NCBI GenBank assembly: GCA_005888755.1
Contig: VBBQ01000019.1
Span: 20,701 to 59,161 of the forward strand
Length of the DNA: 38,461 nt
Direction of reading: 5' to 3'
Origin: Candidatus Bathyarchaeota archaeon
Lineage (GTDB): Archaea > Thermoproteota > Bathyarchaeia > 40CM-2-53-6
Positions 32,172 to 38,461 of this stretch are shown here, piece after piece. Made by a program: the position numbers and the translations under genes. The notes beneath the pieces were generated by a model. That model searched no databases, was not told where the DNA came from, and was given only the letters and a program-made list of their open reading frames with translations. Numbering within the stretch: the first letter of the stretch is position 1; every line of letters starts with the position of its first letter.

Positions 32172-32203
32172 ATTCGTCCCTTTTGGAACTCTGGAGGTGA
32201 ATT

Positions 32204-32211
32204 CTATTTAT
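32204..32211 (-). promoter_or_regulatory. Putative TATA box of the DUF885 peptidase gene
   Basis: On the minus strand the element reads ATAAATAG. Its centre is about 27 bases before position 32181, giving a leader of some 10 bases before the TTG at 32171. It is a good match to the archaeal consensus, inferred from sequence and spacing. Confidence 0.5.
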
Positions 32212-32298
32212 GGAGAGAGATCGATCCGAGACTTGGAACTTAGCGGCGACGCAGCGAATTCTTCCCGGCTATTCTCTCTTGACGTTGAGTAAGAGGCC

Positions 32299-32630
32299 TT
32301 ACTGTTTGAACCAAGAGGAGAGGGTGTCTGTTAGCTTGTCGAATTGCTTGTTGACGCTCCTCATTCCCAGAAGCCCTCCAGCAGCACCTGAACCAACCTT
32401 CAGCAGCCTCAGCGTCCCACCCTCGGTAGGAGGGTAGATCTCGAAGGTCACGCATGGTGTTGGGCCGCTGCTCCAAGGAGTATGTTAGCTCCCTTACTGC
32501 CCTTGTCCGTCTTTCCCTTTAGGGCACCGTCCCACTGAACCGTGAATCCGTTGGAGATAAACGCTTGCAGAACCAGGTTCTGAATATTCTCTACCGATCC
32601 CCTTACAGCTATGTCAGCGTATTTGGCCAA
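32299..32630 (-). pseudogene. Small conserved Gly-rich protein with a single-base frameshift
   Basis: The first 60 codons read MAKYADIAVRGSVENIQNLV, then KGKTDKGSKGANILLGAAAQHHA and stop. The continuation is in another frame from about 32450: VTFEIYPPTEGGTLRLLKVG, then GAAGGLLGMRSVNKQFDKL, ending at 32299 (DTLSSWFKQ). The span of 332 bases is one short of a multiple of three, so one missing base near 32448-32452 (in the CATGCGTGACC context) explains the break. The intact protein would have about 110 residues. I do not know its function; the helix-strand pattern and Gly-rich middle suggest a small lipid- or membrane-associated fold. It lies upstream of the DUF885 gene on the same strand. Confidence 0.6.
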
Positions 32631-32741
32631 GTGAGTTTCTCGACCTATTATGGGGGAATCTGCTATCGCGAATAAATCCGTTGTGCCCTCGATCTAATCC
32701 TCTCTCGATTCGACCGAGTAGTTCCCTGTAATCTGCGAAGT

Positions 32742-32749
32742 CTATTTAC
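32742..32749 (+). promoter_or_regulatory. Putative TATA box that fixes the SagB-like start
   Basis: CTATTTAC has its centre about 27 bases before 32772. Transcription would then begin at the ATG at 32773, downstream of the earlier in-frame ATG at 32758. This favours the later start and a leaderless mRNA. Confidence 0.45.
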
Positions 32750-32772
32750 CGCAGACCATGGGAGTCACCTTA

Positions 32773-34344
32773 ATGGCCGACAAGGACTTCAGTTCAGCTC
32801 TGATATATCACGAGGCCACGAAGCACTCTGAAGTCAGCATTGGAGCGTCCGCTCACTATCTCGACTGGGACAACAAACCAGCACAGTTCAAAGAGTACAA
32901 GAATCTCCCTTCCATTGCCCTTCCTCGCAATTTTCCTCTGCCTAAAGAGAACTCTATCAAGGCGATAGCAGGTGAGCGGCAGGAAACAGTCGTACAGCAG
33001 ATCGACGTAGGGGTTCTTTCCGAGCTTCTCTTCTTCTCCGCCGGCCTCACACGAAAGATGAGATTTGGCAAGGAACTCCACTACATGCGGGCAGCCTCCG
33101 CGACCGGTGCATTGTATCCCATTGAAATCTACGTGATCTCCGGTCGAATCCCCGGCTTAGAGGCAGGAGTGTATCACTTCAATCCCGAGCAGTTCTCGTT
33201 GGCAAAGTTGCGAGATGGAGACTATCGGTCCGCACTCGACGACACAGGAAGCCCCGACAGCCAATCTGCACCGTTCACACTGGCGTTCACGTCACTGGCG
33301 TGGAGGAATGCATGGAAGTATGAAGCAAGATCCTACCGTCACTGGTTCTGGGACTCGGGGGTCATCGCAGCGAATCTTCTTGCCACCTCCAATTCGGCCG
33401 GCCTCGCAACCACAATTGAACTAGGCTTCATTGATTCGGAGGTCGACCGGCTTCTGGGTTTAGAGGCAAAGAAAGAGGCAACTGTAGCTTTGGCGATTGT
33501 CGGAGCTGGCCGTGCCGAAAAGGCTCCCAGATTAGATCAGCCAATTCCAAGTCTCGCCTTAGACATCAACCCACTCTCAAAGGGAGAAGTTGACTATCCG
33601 ATAATTTGGGAAACTAATGAGTCCTCTGGACTAGGAAGCAGGTCGGAGATCGATTCTTGGAAGACGAGCCTAGGGCCATCCAAGCGAACGGTTCCATCAA
33701 CTACGCCAGCCTTTCCATTACGAGACTCAGAAAGAGACCCGTTTCCACATTTAGACGAGGTGATTCTTCTTCGAGGGTCCACCCGAAAATTCGCCCGTGA
33801 ACCCATCTCCTTCGACCGTCTCTCCACGATTATCCGTACTTCTGCGACCGACATACCTATGGACTTCCTTCCAGACAACGAGGCATTGATCGATTTCTAC
33901 TTCATAGCTAACGATGTCCAAGGACTCCCCGCGGGATCCTACTTCTACAACGTTGACAAAAACTCCGTCGAGCAATTGAAGCTCCATAGAAACCGCTCCA
34001 TGTCGGGCTACCTTTGCCTCGGACAACAGCTCTTCAGCGACGCGAGTGTCGTATTTTTCCTCATGACCAACCTGACTTCCGCTCTGAAATCTCTTGGTAA
34101 CAGGGGCTATCGAGCAGCGCAATTCGAAGCAGGTGTTCGTGCAGGGAAGATCTACCTCTCCTCTTATGCAATGGGAATCGGGGCCTCCGGCTCGACATTC
34201 TTCGACGATGCCGTCACAGAATTCTTCTCACCACATGCTAAGGAGAAGAGCCCCATGATCGCCGTCGGAGTTGGAGTCCCAGGATACAAGGCAAGATCAG
34301 GTAGGGTTCTTCCGCAGATGACGATGAAGGCTCAAACATCATAA
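32773..34344 (+). CDS. Tandem SagB/nitroreductase-family oxidoreductase
   Basis: The protein has 523 residues from the ATG at 32773. The in-frame ATG at 32758 is possible but lies upstream of the predicted transcription start. It contains two nitroreductase-fold units. The first (about 30-270) has LLFFSAGLTRKM, SATGALYPIEIYVISG and YEARSYRHWFWDSGVIAANLLAT, matching SagB-type dehydrogenases. The second (about 330-515) has LRGSTRKFAREPISFDRLSTII and RAAQFEAGVRAGKIYLSSYAMGIGASGSTFFDDA. SagB enzymes use FMN to oxidise azolines to azoles in peptide natural products. Stand-alone tandem forms are common in archaea and their substrates are unknown. No YcaO cyclodehydratase or precursor peptide was found nearby. 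Confidence 0.85.
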   Translation: MADKDFSSALIYHEATKHSEVSIGASAHYLDWDNKPAQFKEYKNLPSIALPRNFPLPKENSIKAIAGERQETVVQQIDVGVLSELLFFSAGLTRKMRFGKELHYMRAASATGALYPIEIYVISGRIPGLEAGVYHFNPEQFSLAKLRDGDYRSALDDTGSPDSQSAPFTLAFTSLAWRNAWKYEARSYRHWFWDSGVIAANLLATSNSAGLATTIELGFIDSEVDRLLGLEAKKEATVALAIVGAGRAEKAPRLDQPIPSLALDINPLSKGEVDYPIIWETNESSGLGSRSEIDSWKTSLGPSKRTVPSTTPAFPLRDSERDPFPHLDEVILLRGSTRKFAREPISFDRLSTIIRTSATDIPMDFLPDNEALIDFYFIANDVQGLPAGSYFYNVDKNSVEQLKLHRNRSMSGYLCLGQQLFSDASVVFFLMTNLTSALKSLGNRGYRAAQFEAGVRAGKIYLSSYAMGIGASGSTFFDDAVTEFFSPHAKEKSPMIAVGVGVPGYKARSGRVLPQMTMKAQTS

Positions 34345-34443
34345 GGATCAATTGATTTGGCAGATTTGCCCACCGACGAATCGAAATGATACGCTGAAAA
34401 GGGGTCGTGCTCCGACAACCGTCTGGTCGTTCGAGGTCTCGAA

Positions 34444-34704
34444 TTGAGCAGTAACCTGTGTCCCCGGTGTCACAAGCCGATTCGGATACCTGAGGAAGAC
34501 GTCATCGTAGTCAGGACAAAGCTTGGAAAAGGGAAGACTGAGGACAGAATGGTCCACAAGGTATGCCCATCGAGCGAGCCCGCGGCTCAAGTCGGAGGCC
34601 AACAGTACTGCACTAACTGCGGCCATGCGAAGTCGATTCATTCGCCCCGCTGTTCATACTCAAGCTTCGACTACCGCTGCGACTGCAAGGAATTCCACGG
34701 GTAA
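34444..34704 (+). CDS. Small multi-zinc-ribbon protein
   Basis: The 86-residue protein starts at TTG. It has eight cysteines and three or more histidines: CPRCHKPI (6-13), VHKVC, then CTNCGHAKSIHSPRCSY (about 56-72) and YRCDCKEFHG at the end. This suggests two zinc sites, the first a CxxC knuckle paired with HKVC, the second a CxxC...H...C...CxC cluster. No family name is known to me. It may bind nucleic acid or a protein partner. A hairpin and a seven-T run at 34749-34764 lie 45 bases after its stop. Confidence 0.6.
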   Translation: MSSNLCPRCHKPIRIPEEDVIVVRTKLGKGKTEDRMVHKVCPSSEPAAQVGGQQYCTNCGHAKSIHSPRCSYSSFDYRCDCKEFHG

Positions 34705-34748
34705 AAGCGCGAAAAACTCCCTGGACGCAGATGGCACCGTCAGCGTGG

Positions 34749-34764
34749 GTGAAATTTTTTTCAC
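34749..34764 (+). terminator. Hairpin with seven-T run
   Basis: GTGAAA and TTTCAC are inverted with only TTTT between, and the run of seven T (34755-34761) lies within the dyad. It follows the zinc-ribbon gene and precedes the end of the minus-strand remnant at 34778, a sensible place for termination between convergent units. Confidence 0.5.
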
Positions 34765-34777
34765 TCAAAAAACATAG

Positions 34778-34993
34778 TTAGTGGAAGATGGCTTCGGAAC
34801 TCTGGAAATAGGCGAGATAGTCTTGACCGTCCGAGAGTCTATTTTGGGAGCGCTCATAGCCGTGCATGAGCTTGTGAACAGTTTCGCGATCGATGCCTCT
34901 GCTTCTAGCTCAGGAGCCATATCAGCGAGACTTGCGTTAGTCATATCGAACATGTTCTTGAATCTGCATTATCTGCTTGTAAACATGAGTCAT
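34778..34993 (-). pseudogene. Remnant of a small helical protein, hidden by two compensating shifts
   Basis: Reading leftward from an ATG at 34993, the first frame gives MTHVYKQIMQIQEHVRYD and stops. A second frame continues TNASLADMAPELEAEAS. The first frame then resumes with IDRETVHKLMHGYERSQN and DGQDYLAYFQSSEAIFH, ending at 34778. The span is 216 bases, exactly 72 codons, so the outer parts share a frame and only the middle is displaced. The composition is much more protein-like than the overlapping plus-strand reading. The family is unknown; the sequence predicts mostly helix. This is an interpretation from composition, not from homology. Confidence 0.35.
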
Positions 34994-35054
34994 CTCAGAC
35001 CAAGCTATCCTTATGTTGCCCACTTGGTTACTCTAGGTTGGGTAGGAAGGACAG

Positions 35055-35465
35055 TTGCTCCGCGGACCATCGAACTGTCCGATTTGCGGCCACGATTTCA
35101 GATCGGACGTTTCGGAGGGCGCAAGGTTGGTTGGCACGTCTCCTGCCGGCATGTTCATGGCCTCGCACCTTCAAGAAAGCCATCCTGACTATCTGGCTTG
35201 GAAGAAGGGGAAATTTAGACCATCCCTCGCCGCGGGAGTGGCACTTGGATTGACCCTCGACTTCCTACTAGCCTTTGTGCTCTACAACTATGGTGTACAT
35301 CTCCCGCGAGATCGTGCAGGCGGCTGGCCTTTTCTCGTCGTCCTCTTCGCCGCACTTCCGGTTCCGCATCTATTGCTTAACCGCAGGGGCTACCGGAGGT
35401 TCAGACGCGAGTGGAATGAACGGGGCGGTTTTCCCGCTCCAAATCTGCCCCTCGAAGACAGATGA
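35055..35465 (+). CDS. Zinc-finger membrane protein
   Basis: The 136-residue protein starts at TTG. Residues 8-45 contain CPICGHDFRSD (8-18) and, after GTSPAGMFMASHLQESHPDYLAW, two histidines spaced as in C2H2 fingers (H38 and H43), so a single zinc finger is likely. Two hydrophobic helices follow: SLAAGVALGLTLDFLLAFVLY (about 56-77) and WPFLVVLFAALPVPHLLL (about 90-107). A basic stretch (RRGYRRFRREW) ends the protein. The N-terminal finger probably faces the cytoplasm. Proteins of this shape are common in TACK archaea, but no function is known to me. Confidence 0.6.
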   Translation: MLRGPSNCPICGHDFRSDVSEGARLVGTSPAGMFMASHLQESHPDYLAWKKGKFRPSLAAGVALGLTLDFLLAFVLYNYGVHLPRDRAGGWPFLVVLFAALPVPHLLLNRRGYRRFRREWNERGGFPAPNLPLEDR

Positions 35466-35666
35466 AGTGAGAGTGTAGTGAGTCATGACCTTGAGATCGT
35501 TGTGAACACTAAGCCGGAATATTTCATCCTTGAAAATTTCTTGCCCTCGCTTGGAACCGGCTTGAGAAGAGAAAGCCAATGGAGTTCACATCCTAAACGC
35601 TATGCCGTAAGCGATTTTTGTTTGGTAGAGAGTATCTCGTTAATCACGTTGAAAAGCGATATCATT

Positions 35667-36512
35667 TCACCTGTTTTGTTTGACTAGCCCCATACCAAGA
35701 TGATCCTCTCTTTTCCACAAGCTCTCAACGGAATCGACGTCGAAGAACTTCTTCACATGGTTCACGTAGTCTTTCATTACGATCTCTAATGTTCTTTCTG
35801 ACCCTTTCATGAAGTCTTTCCGTTTTCGAGGCTTGTTTAGGTTCTTTGACAATTCGATCTCTCGGGCTTTATACTCGTAATTTGTCTCTTTTTTTCTAGG
35901 GAGCAAGATAGATGGAACCCCGGTCAAATATAGTTCCATTCCGGGCTTTCCAGATCCATGCCTCCTGTAATACTGGCTCTCAACCGTAAGGTGGAGGTCC
36001 TTCCTTGGTTCCAGCTTTGTCTTTCCAAGTGCAGAGATCAGGATCTTGTTTGCGTCCTTGTGATGCGAGACGTAATCCCGCGCGGCGGCGATAGCGTTGT
36101 CTAGGTCGTTGAGAGATTTGTCCTTTCTATCTTTGTAAACCGAGTAGTAATCGATTTCAATCGCCAAAATGTTTTCCAATAATGTCTCTTTTAGAAATCG
36201 GGAGAATTTTTCCAGAAATTCTTCAAGCGAATATTTCTCGACCTGTTTCGAGAGTATGCCGAATCTGGAAGAGAACCATTGGGCTAAGCCCTCGTGAGGC
36301 TGTTCGACTTGGTTTCCCTTGAGATGGAAGGCTAGTCTGCCCGTCAACGCGAAGGGATCGATCGGCTCGTACTGTTTTGGTTTAACGTATCTCCGGTTTC
36401 TAGGCACCTTCCTTCGATGGCCCCCGCCACTCGTATAGACGCCGGAGGTCACGCCCCCTGAGAATCCAACTCCTCCGGCACAGTGTGCTCCAGGCGCGCT
36501 GCAATCTGTCAT
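35667..36512 (-). CDS. Hypothetical protein with Gly/Cys-rich N-terminus
   Basis: The 281-residue protein belongs to no family I recognise. The first 35 residues are Gly-, Ser- and Cys-rich (CSAPGAHCAGGVGFSGG), then comes a basic linker (HRRKVPRNRRYVKPKQYEP). The rest is a soluble alpha/beta domain: GLAQWFSSRFGILSKQVEKY, LENILAIEIDYYSVYKDRKDKSLNDLDNAI, DLHLTVESQYYRRHG, and a Lys/Arg-rich C-terminal third. The DNA is visibly richer in A/T and Lys codons than the neighbours, which could mean recent transfer. There is no signal peptide or membrane helix. The start is uncertain. Confidence 0.55.
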   Translation of the reverse strand: MTDCSAPGAHCAGGVGFSGGVTSGVYTSGGGHRRKVPRNRRYVKPKQYEPIDPFALTGRLAFHLKGNQVEQPHEGLAQWFSSRFGILSKQVEKYSLEEFLEKFSRFLKETLLENILAIEIDYYSVYKDRKDKSLNDLDNAIAAARDYVSHHKDANKILISALGKTKLEPRKDLHLTVESQYYRRHGSGKPGMELYLTGVPSILLPRKKETNYEYKAREIELSKNLNKPRKRKDFMKGSERTLEIVMKDYVNHVKKFFDVDSVESLWKREDHLGMGLVKQNR

Positions 36513-36565
36513 TTCAGAGAACCGGGACTGCTCAGTTTCTTTGTATAGTCTTGTCAGATTGTCGT

Positions 36566-36981
36566 CTATTCAATCTTAGCATTCATCTTGACCGACAAGT
36601 CTGTCTGGCCGGTGTCGACAATGATGATGCAGTAGTCTCCTACGGGGACGGCGAACCTAACTCTGGTCACGTTGACTGTGACCGCGGCGAACTCCACTCC
36701 CGTTGGTACGTACCTGATCAACGTAACCGTTTCGAGCGGATCGTTGTCCCACTCAGTACTCCTCACCGTCGTTATCTCGCGTTAGCTTAGGTTCGAACTC
36801 TGAGGTCGGAGCTAGCGAGTTCTTGGATCTCCCCGGATTCGTCTTCTAGAAGTGGTGCGGCCGCCGGACACCAGACTATAAGTGCAAATCCCATACGCCG
36901 ACCCTGATACCATAAACTTCCCAGAAGGATTTGACCCCGTAGCAGACGGTGCGAGCATCGATCTACGGCGTCAGTACCCAA
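36566..36981 (-). pseudogene. Possible remnant of a membrane-anchored secreted protein
   Basis: Two minus-strand frames look protein-like but do not join. From 36981 to 36787 a frame contains a hydrophobic segment, MGFALIVWCPAAAPLL, then EDESGEIQELASSDLRVRT. From 36766 to 36566 another frame has a strand-rich domain, ETVTLIRYVPTGVEFAAVTV and RVRFAVPVGDYCIIIV. A helix anchor followed by a beta domain is a common layout for archaeal pilin-like or secreted proteins. The joint has a stop and a shift. Chance cannot be ruled out. The flanking bases 36982-37334 show no gene. Confidence 0.25.
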
Positions 36982-37334
36982 GCAGATACTCGAATCCGAC
37001 TGCTACGCTGATGCGTATTGGGGGTGTGCGGAGGGGTGGATTCGGGCGCTAGTTTACCGGTACACTAGGCAAATTTCTTGAGGGTTTCTATTCAAACAGA
37101 CTCAAAACGATTGGACCGAGACGCCTTGTATCTGCGATGCATGAGTGAAAACTAGCAAGGAAAACAGGTTAGGCTTACACAAAAGGCGAGTCTAGAAACA
37201 CGATTCTGAACCACCTTCCCTATTGAAGACATGAAGACAAAACAGGCTAGCAGTAGAACATTCGTACGAGGAACACACTGCGGAGACGCCTGGTCAAGTT
37301 GGCTTTACCTACTTGGTTGCAATTGACTACTACC

Positions 37335-37342
37335 TATATAAG
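37335..37342 (+). promoter_or_regulatory. TATA box of the LUD-domain gene
   Basis: TATATAAG is the clearest TATA box in the window. Transcription would start near 37365, about 15 bases before the ATG at 37380. Confidence 0.6.
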
Positions 37343-37379
37343 TAAGAAACGGAGGCTGGTGGGCAAAGGCGTTACGTGA

Positions 37380-38030
37380 ATGAGCACAATCGAAACCACG
37401 AAAATCCCTGACCTACCAAAATGGGCAAGCTTACCCGACAAGCAGACCGTCGCGCGGACTATTGAGTCGTTGAAGAGCCGAGGCATCAACGCCGAACTCG
37501 TCAGTACACAACAAGAAGCTTTGAGAGTAGTTGCGGGCAAGATTCCTGAAGTCGCGGAAGTAATGACGGGCGCGTCGACCAGCCTCGACCAGATCGGTTT
37601 CACTGAACTATTGAAGTCGGGAAAACACCATTGGAAGAACATAAAGGACGAAGTAATGAGCGAGAAGGACCCGGGGAAGCAGAGAGAGATCCGGGTCAAG
37701 GCGACAGGAGCGGAGTACTTCGTTGGAAGCGTCCAGGCGGTCGCCGAGACGGGAGAAGTCGTGGTTGCTAGTGCATCCGGTAGCCAGATACCTGCTTACG
37801 CGTTCAACGCTAGAAACGTCATATGGGTAGTTGGCACCCAGAAGATTGTCCCAAGCCTTGAACAAGGTCTGAGGAGGGTATGGGAACACGCGCTGCCTTT
37901 GGAGACCGCTAGGATGAAAGGGCTCGGCTACCCGGGAAGCATGATTGGCAAAATGCTGATCCTAGAGAGGGAAAGGGTCCCGGGGCGAAACCTCACAATG
38001 GTACTTGTAAACGAAAAACTTGGTTTTTAG
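37380..38030 (+). CDS. LUD-domain (LutC/YkgG-type) protein
   Basis: The 216-residue protein matches the LUD domain of lactate-utilisation proteins LutB/LutC. It shows SLKSRGINAELVSTQQEALRVV, then EVMTGASTSLDQIGFTELLKSG (about 60-81), EYFVGSVQAVAETGEVVVASASGSQIPAYAFNARNVIWVVGTQKIV (about 111-156) and LERERVPGRNLTMVLVNEKLGF. Family members bind a cofactor or metabolite in lactate or lipid oxidation. The Fe-S partners LutA and LutB are absent nearby, so a role in lactate use is not established. It has a strong TATA box and is followed by an oxidoreductase on the same strand. Confidence 0.85.
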   Translation: MSTIETTKIPDLPKWASLPDKQTVARTIESLKSRGINAELVSTQQEALRVVAGKIPEVAEVMTGASTSLDQIGFTELLKSGKHHWKNIKDEVMSEKDPGKQREIRVKATGAEYFVGSVQAVAETGEVVVASASGSQIPAYAFNARNVIWVVGTQKIVPSLEQGLRRVWEHALPLETARMKGLGYPGSMIGKMLILERERVPGRNLTMVLVNEKLGF

Positions 38031-38107
38031 ACGAGGAGCAATTCCGCGATCACTGAACTCGTCTATGATTTCATAGACTTCGATGGCGTAGTTTACAAGG
38101 ACAAGGG

Positions 38108-38461
38108 ATGACCAACGTGAGTAAGAATGGAGACAAGAGGATTCGTGTTGGCATCATCGGCGCCAATCCAGATCGCGGATGGGCGGCTGAGGGGCACATC
38201 CCTGCTTTGAAGTCGCTCTCGGATGACTTCGAGATCACGGCGCTGTCCACCACCCGACGCGAGTCTGCCGACGCCGCCAGCAAGCTCTTTGGTATACCTG
38301 TCGCGTTCGACAATCACTATGACCTCGTGAACAGGGCTGACGTGGACGTCGTCGCCATCACCGTGAAAGTGCCGTATCACCTCGAGCTTGGGACGGTAGC
38401 GCTCGACGCGGGCAAGGCCGTCTATTGCGAATGGCCGCTCGGCAACGGCTTGAAAGAGGCG
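38108..38461 (+). CDS. Gfo/Idh/MocA-family oxidoreductase, N-terminal part (cut by window edge)
   Basis: From the ATG at 38108 the frame stays open to the window end (118 codons). It begins with a Rossmann dinucleotide-binding segment, RVGIIGANPDRGW (about 12-24), in which the second Gly of the usual GxGxxG is replaced by Asn. It continues with HIPALKSL, ITALSTTRRESADAASKLFGIP, VDVVAITVKVPYHLELGTVALDAGKAVYCEWPLG. The last piece matches the EKP-type motif of Gfo/Idh/MocA enzymes, with EWP in place of EKP, which is seen in some galactose-dehydrogenase-like members. It would oxidise a sugar or cyclitol with NAD(P). It lies 77 bases after the LUD gene. Confidence 0.85.
   Translation, partial: MTNVSKNGDKRIRVGIIGANPDRGWAAEGHIPALKSLSDDFEITALSTTRRESADAASKLFGIPVAFDNHYDLVNRADVDVVAITVKVPYHLELGTVALDAGKAVYCEWPLGNGLKEA

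Noticed and set aside
34781-35188. Plus-strand frame of 135 codons
   Set aside because: It overlaps the better zinc-finger membrane gene at 35055, ends in Arg/His-rich random sequence, and the minus strand of its first half reads more like protein.
35478-35687. Plus-strand frame of 69 codons
   Set aside because: No motif, no clear ribosome-binding site, and it runs into the end of the minus-strand gene at 35667.
36485-36790. Plus-strand frame of 101 codons
   Set aside because: Low-complexity mix with no motif; it is antisense to the more strand-like reading on the minus side.
36788-36812. tRNA-like T-arm, GGTTCGAACTC
   Set aside because: No matching 5' acceptor strand, anticodon arm or D-arm could be found at tRNA spacing on either side.

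Overview
The window looks like a chromosomal segment of an archaeon of the TACK group, most likely a Nitrososphaeria- or Bathyarchaeia-type lineage. The evidence is an archaeal gene block (proteasome alpha, SBDS, Rrp4, Rrp41, Rrp42, eL43, Pcc1, prefoldin beta), archaeal FEN1 and ATP-dependent DNA ligase, Pth2, Dph6, a helicase-less XPF-type nuclease, TATA-like boxes, many GTG/TTG starts, and output domains (TackOD1, NitrOD5) known mainly from TACK archaea. No rRNA, tRNA, CRISPR array, transposase or phage gene was seen.

Layout. 1-55: start of a minus-strand isopentenyl phosphate kinase. 134-6706: a signalling island with a small winged-helix protein, three KaiC-like ATPases (one fused to a winged helix), a TackOD1 zinc protein with a nuclease-fold-like tail, an AbrB-like protein, a seven-helix membrane protein ending in MEDS/DUF835-type sensory domains, and a NitrOD5 protein. 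6680-7568: Pth2 and a small RNA-binding protein. 7780-13673: the proteasome/exosome/ribosome-biogenesis block, ending in prefoldin beta and a DHH phosphoesterase. 13733-16195: an ECF transporter energizing module (two ATPases plus EcfT). 16196-21990: regulatory and accessory genes, including a frameshifted RAM-domain protein, an M50 protease and a broken acetyl-CoA synthetase. 21991-25309: FEN1, DNA ligase and Dph6 in tight tandem. 25286-27263: a broken amidohydrolase and an XPF-like nuclease on the minus strand. 27430-29848: RibA, a VOC protein, a RibD_C-type reductase and a divergent PTPS-like protein. 29856-37379: accessory and decaying genes (broken GNAT, DUF885 peptidase, tandem SagB-like oxidoreductase, zinc-finger proteins, hypotheticals). 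37380-38461: a LUD-domain protein and the start of a Gfo/Idh/MocA oxidoreductase.

How the parts work together. The left island has the composition of an archaeal KaiC signalling hub: a membrane sensor, ATPase switches, zinc or nuclease-like output modules, and DNA-binding proteins. A perfect 7-5-7 palindrome over the predicted transcription start of its first gene suggests feedback control. The central block couples protein degradation, RNA decay and ribosome maturation, as in other archaea.

Two further patterns stand out. First, ecfA2 and fen1 both appear to start at CTG; in each case the family's conserved N-terminus lies upstream of the first ATG/GTG/TTG. Second, reading-frame damage is confined to the right half: six genes (RAM protein, acetyl-CoA synthetase, amidohydrolase, GNAT, a small conserved protein, and a small hidden gene at 34778-34993) are broken by single-base shifts or short deletions, whereas the first 16 kb shows none. 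This could be real gene decay or assembly error; raw reads would decide.
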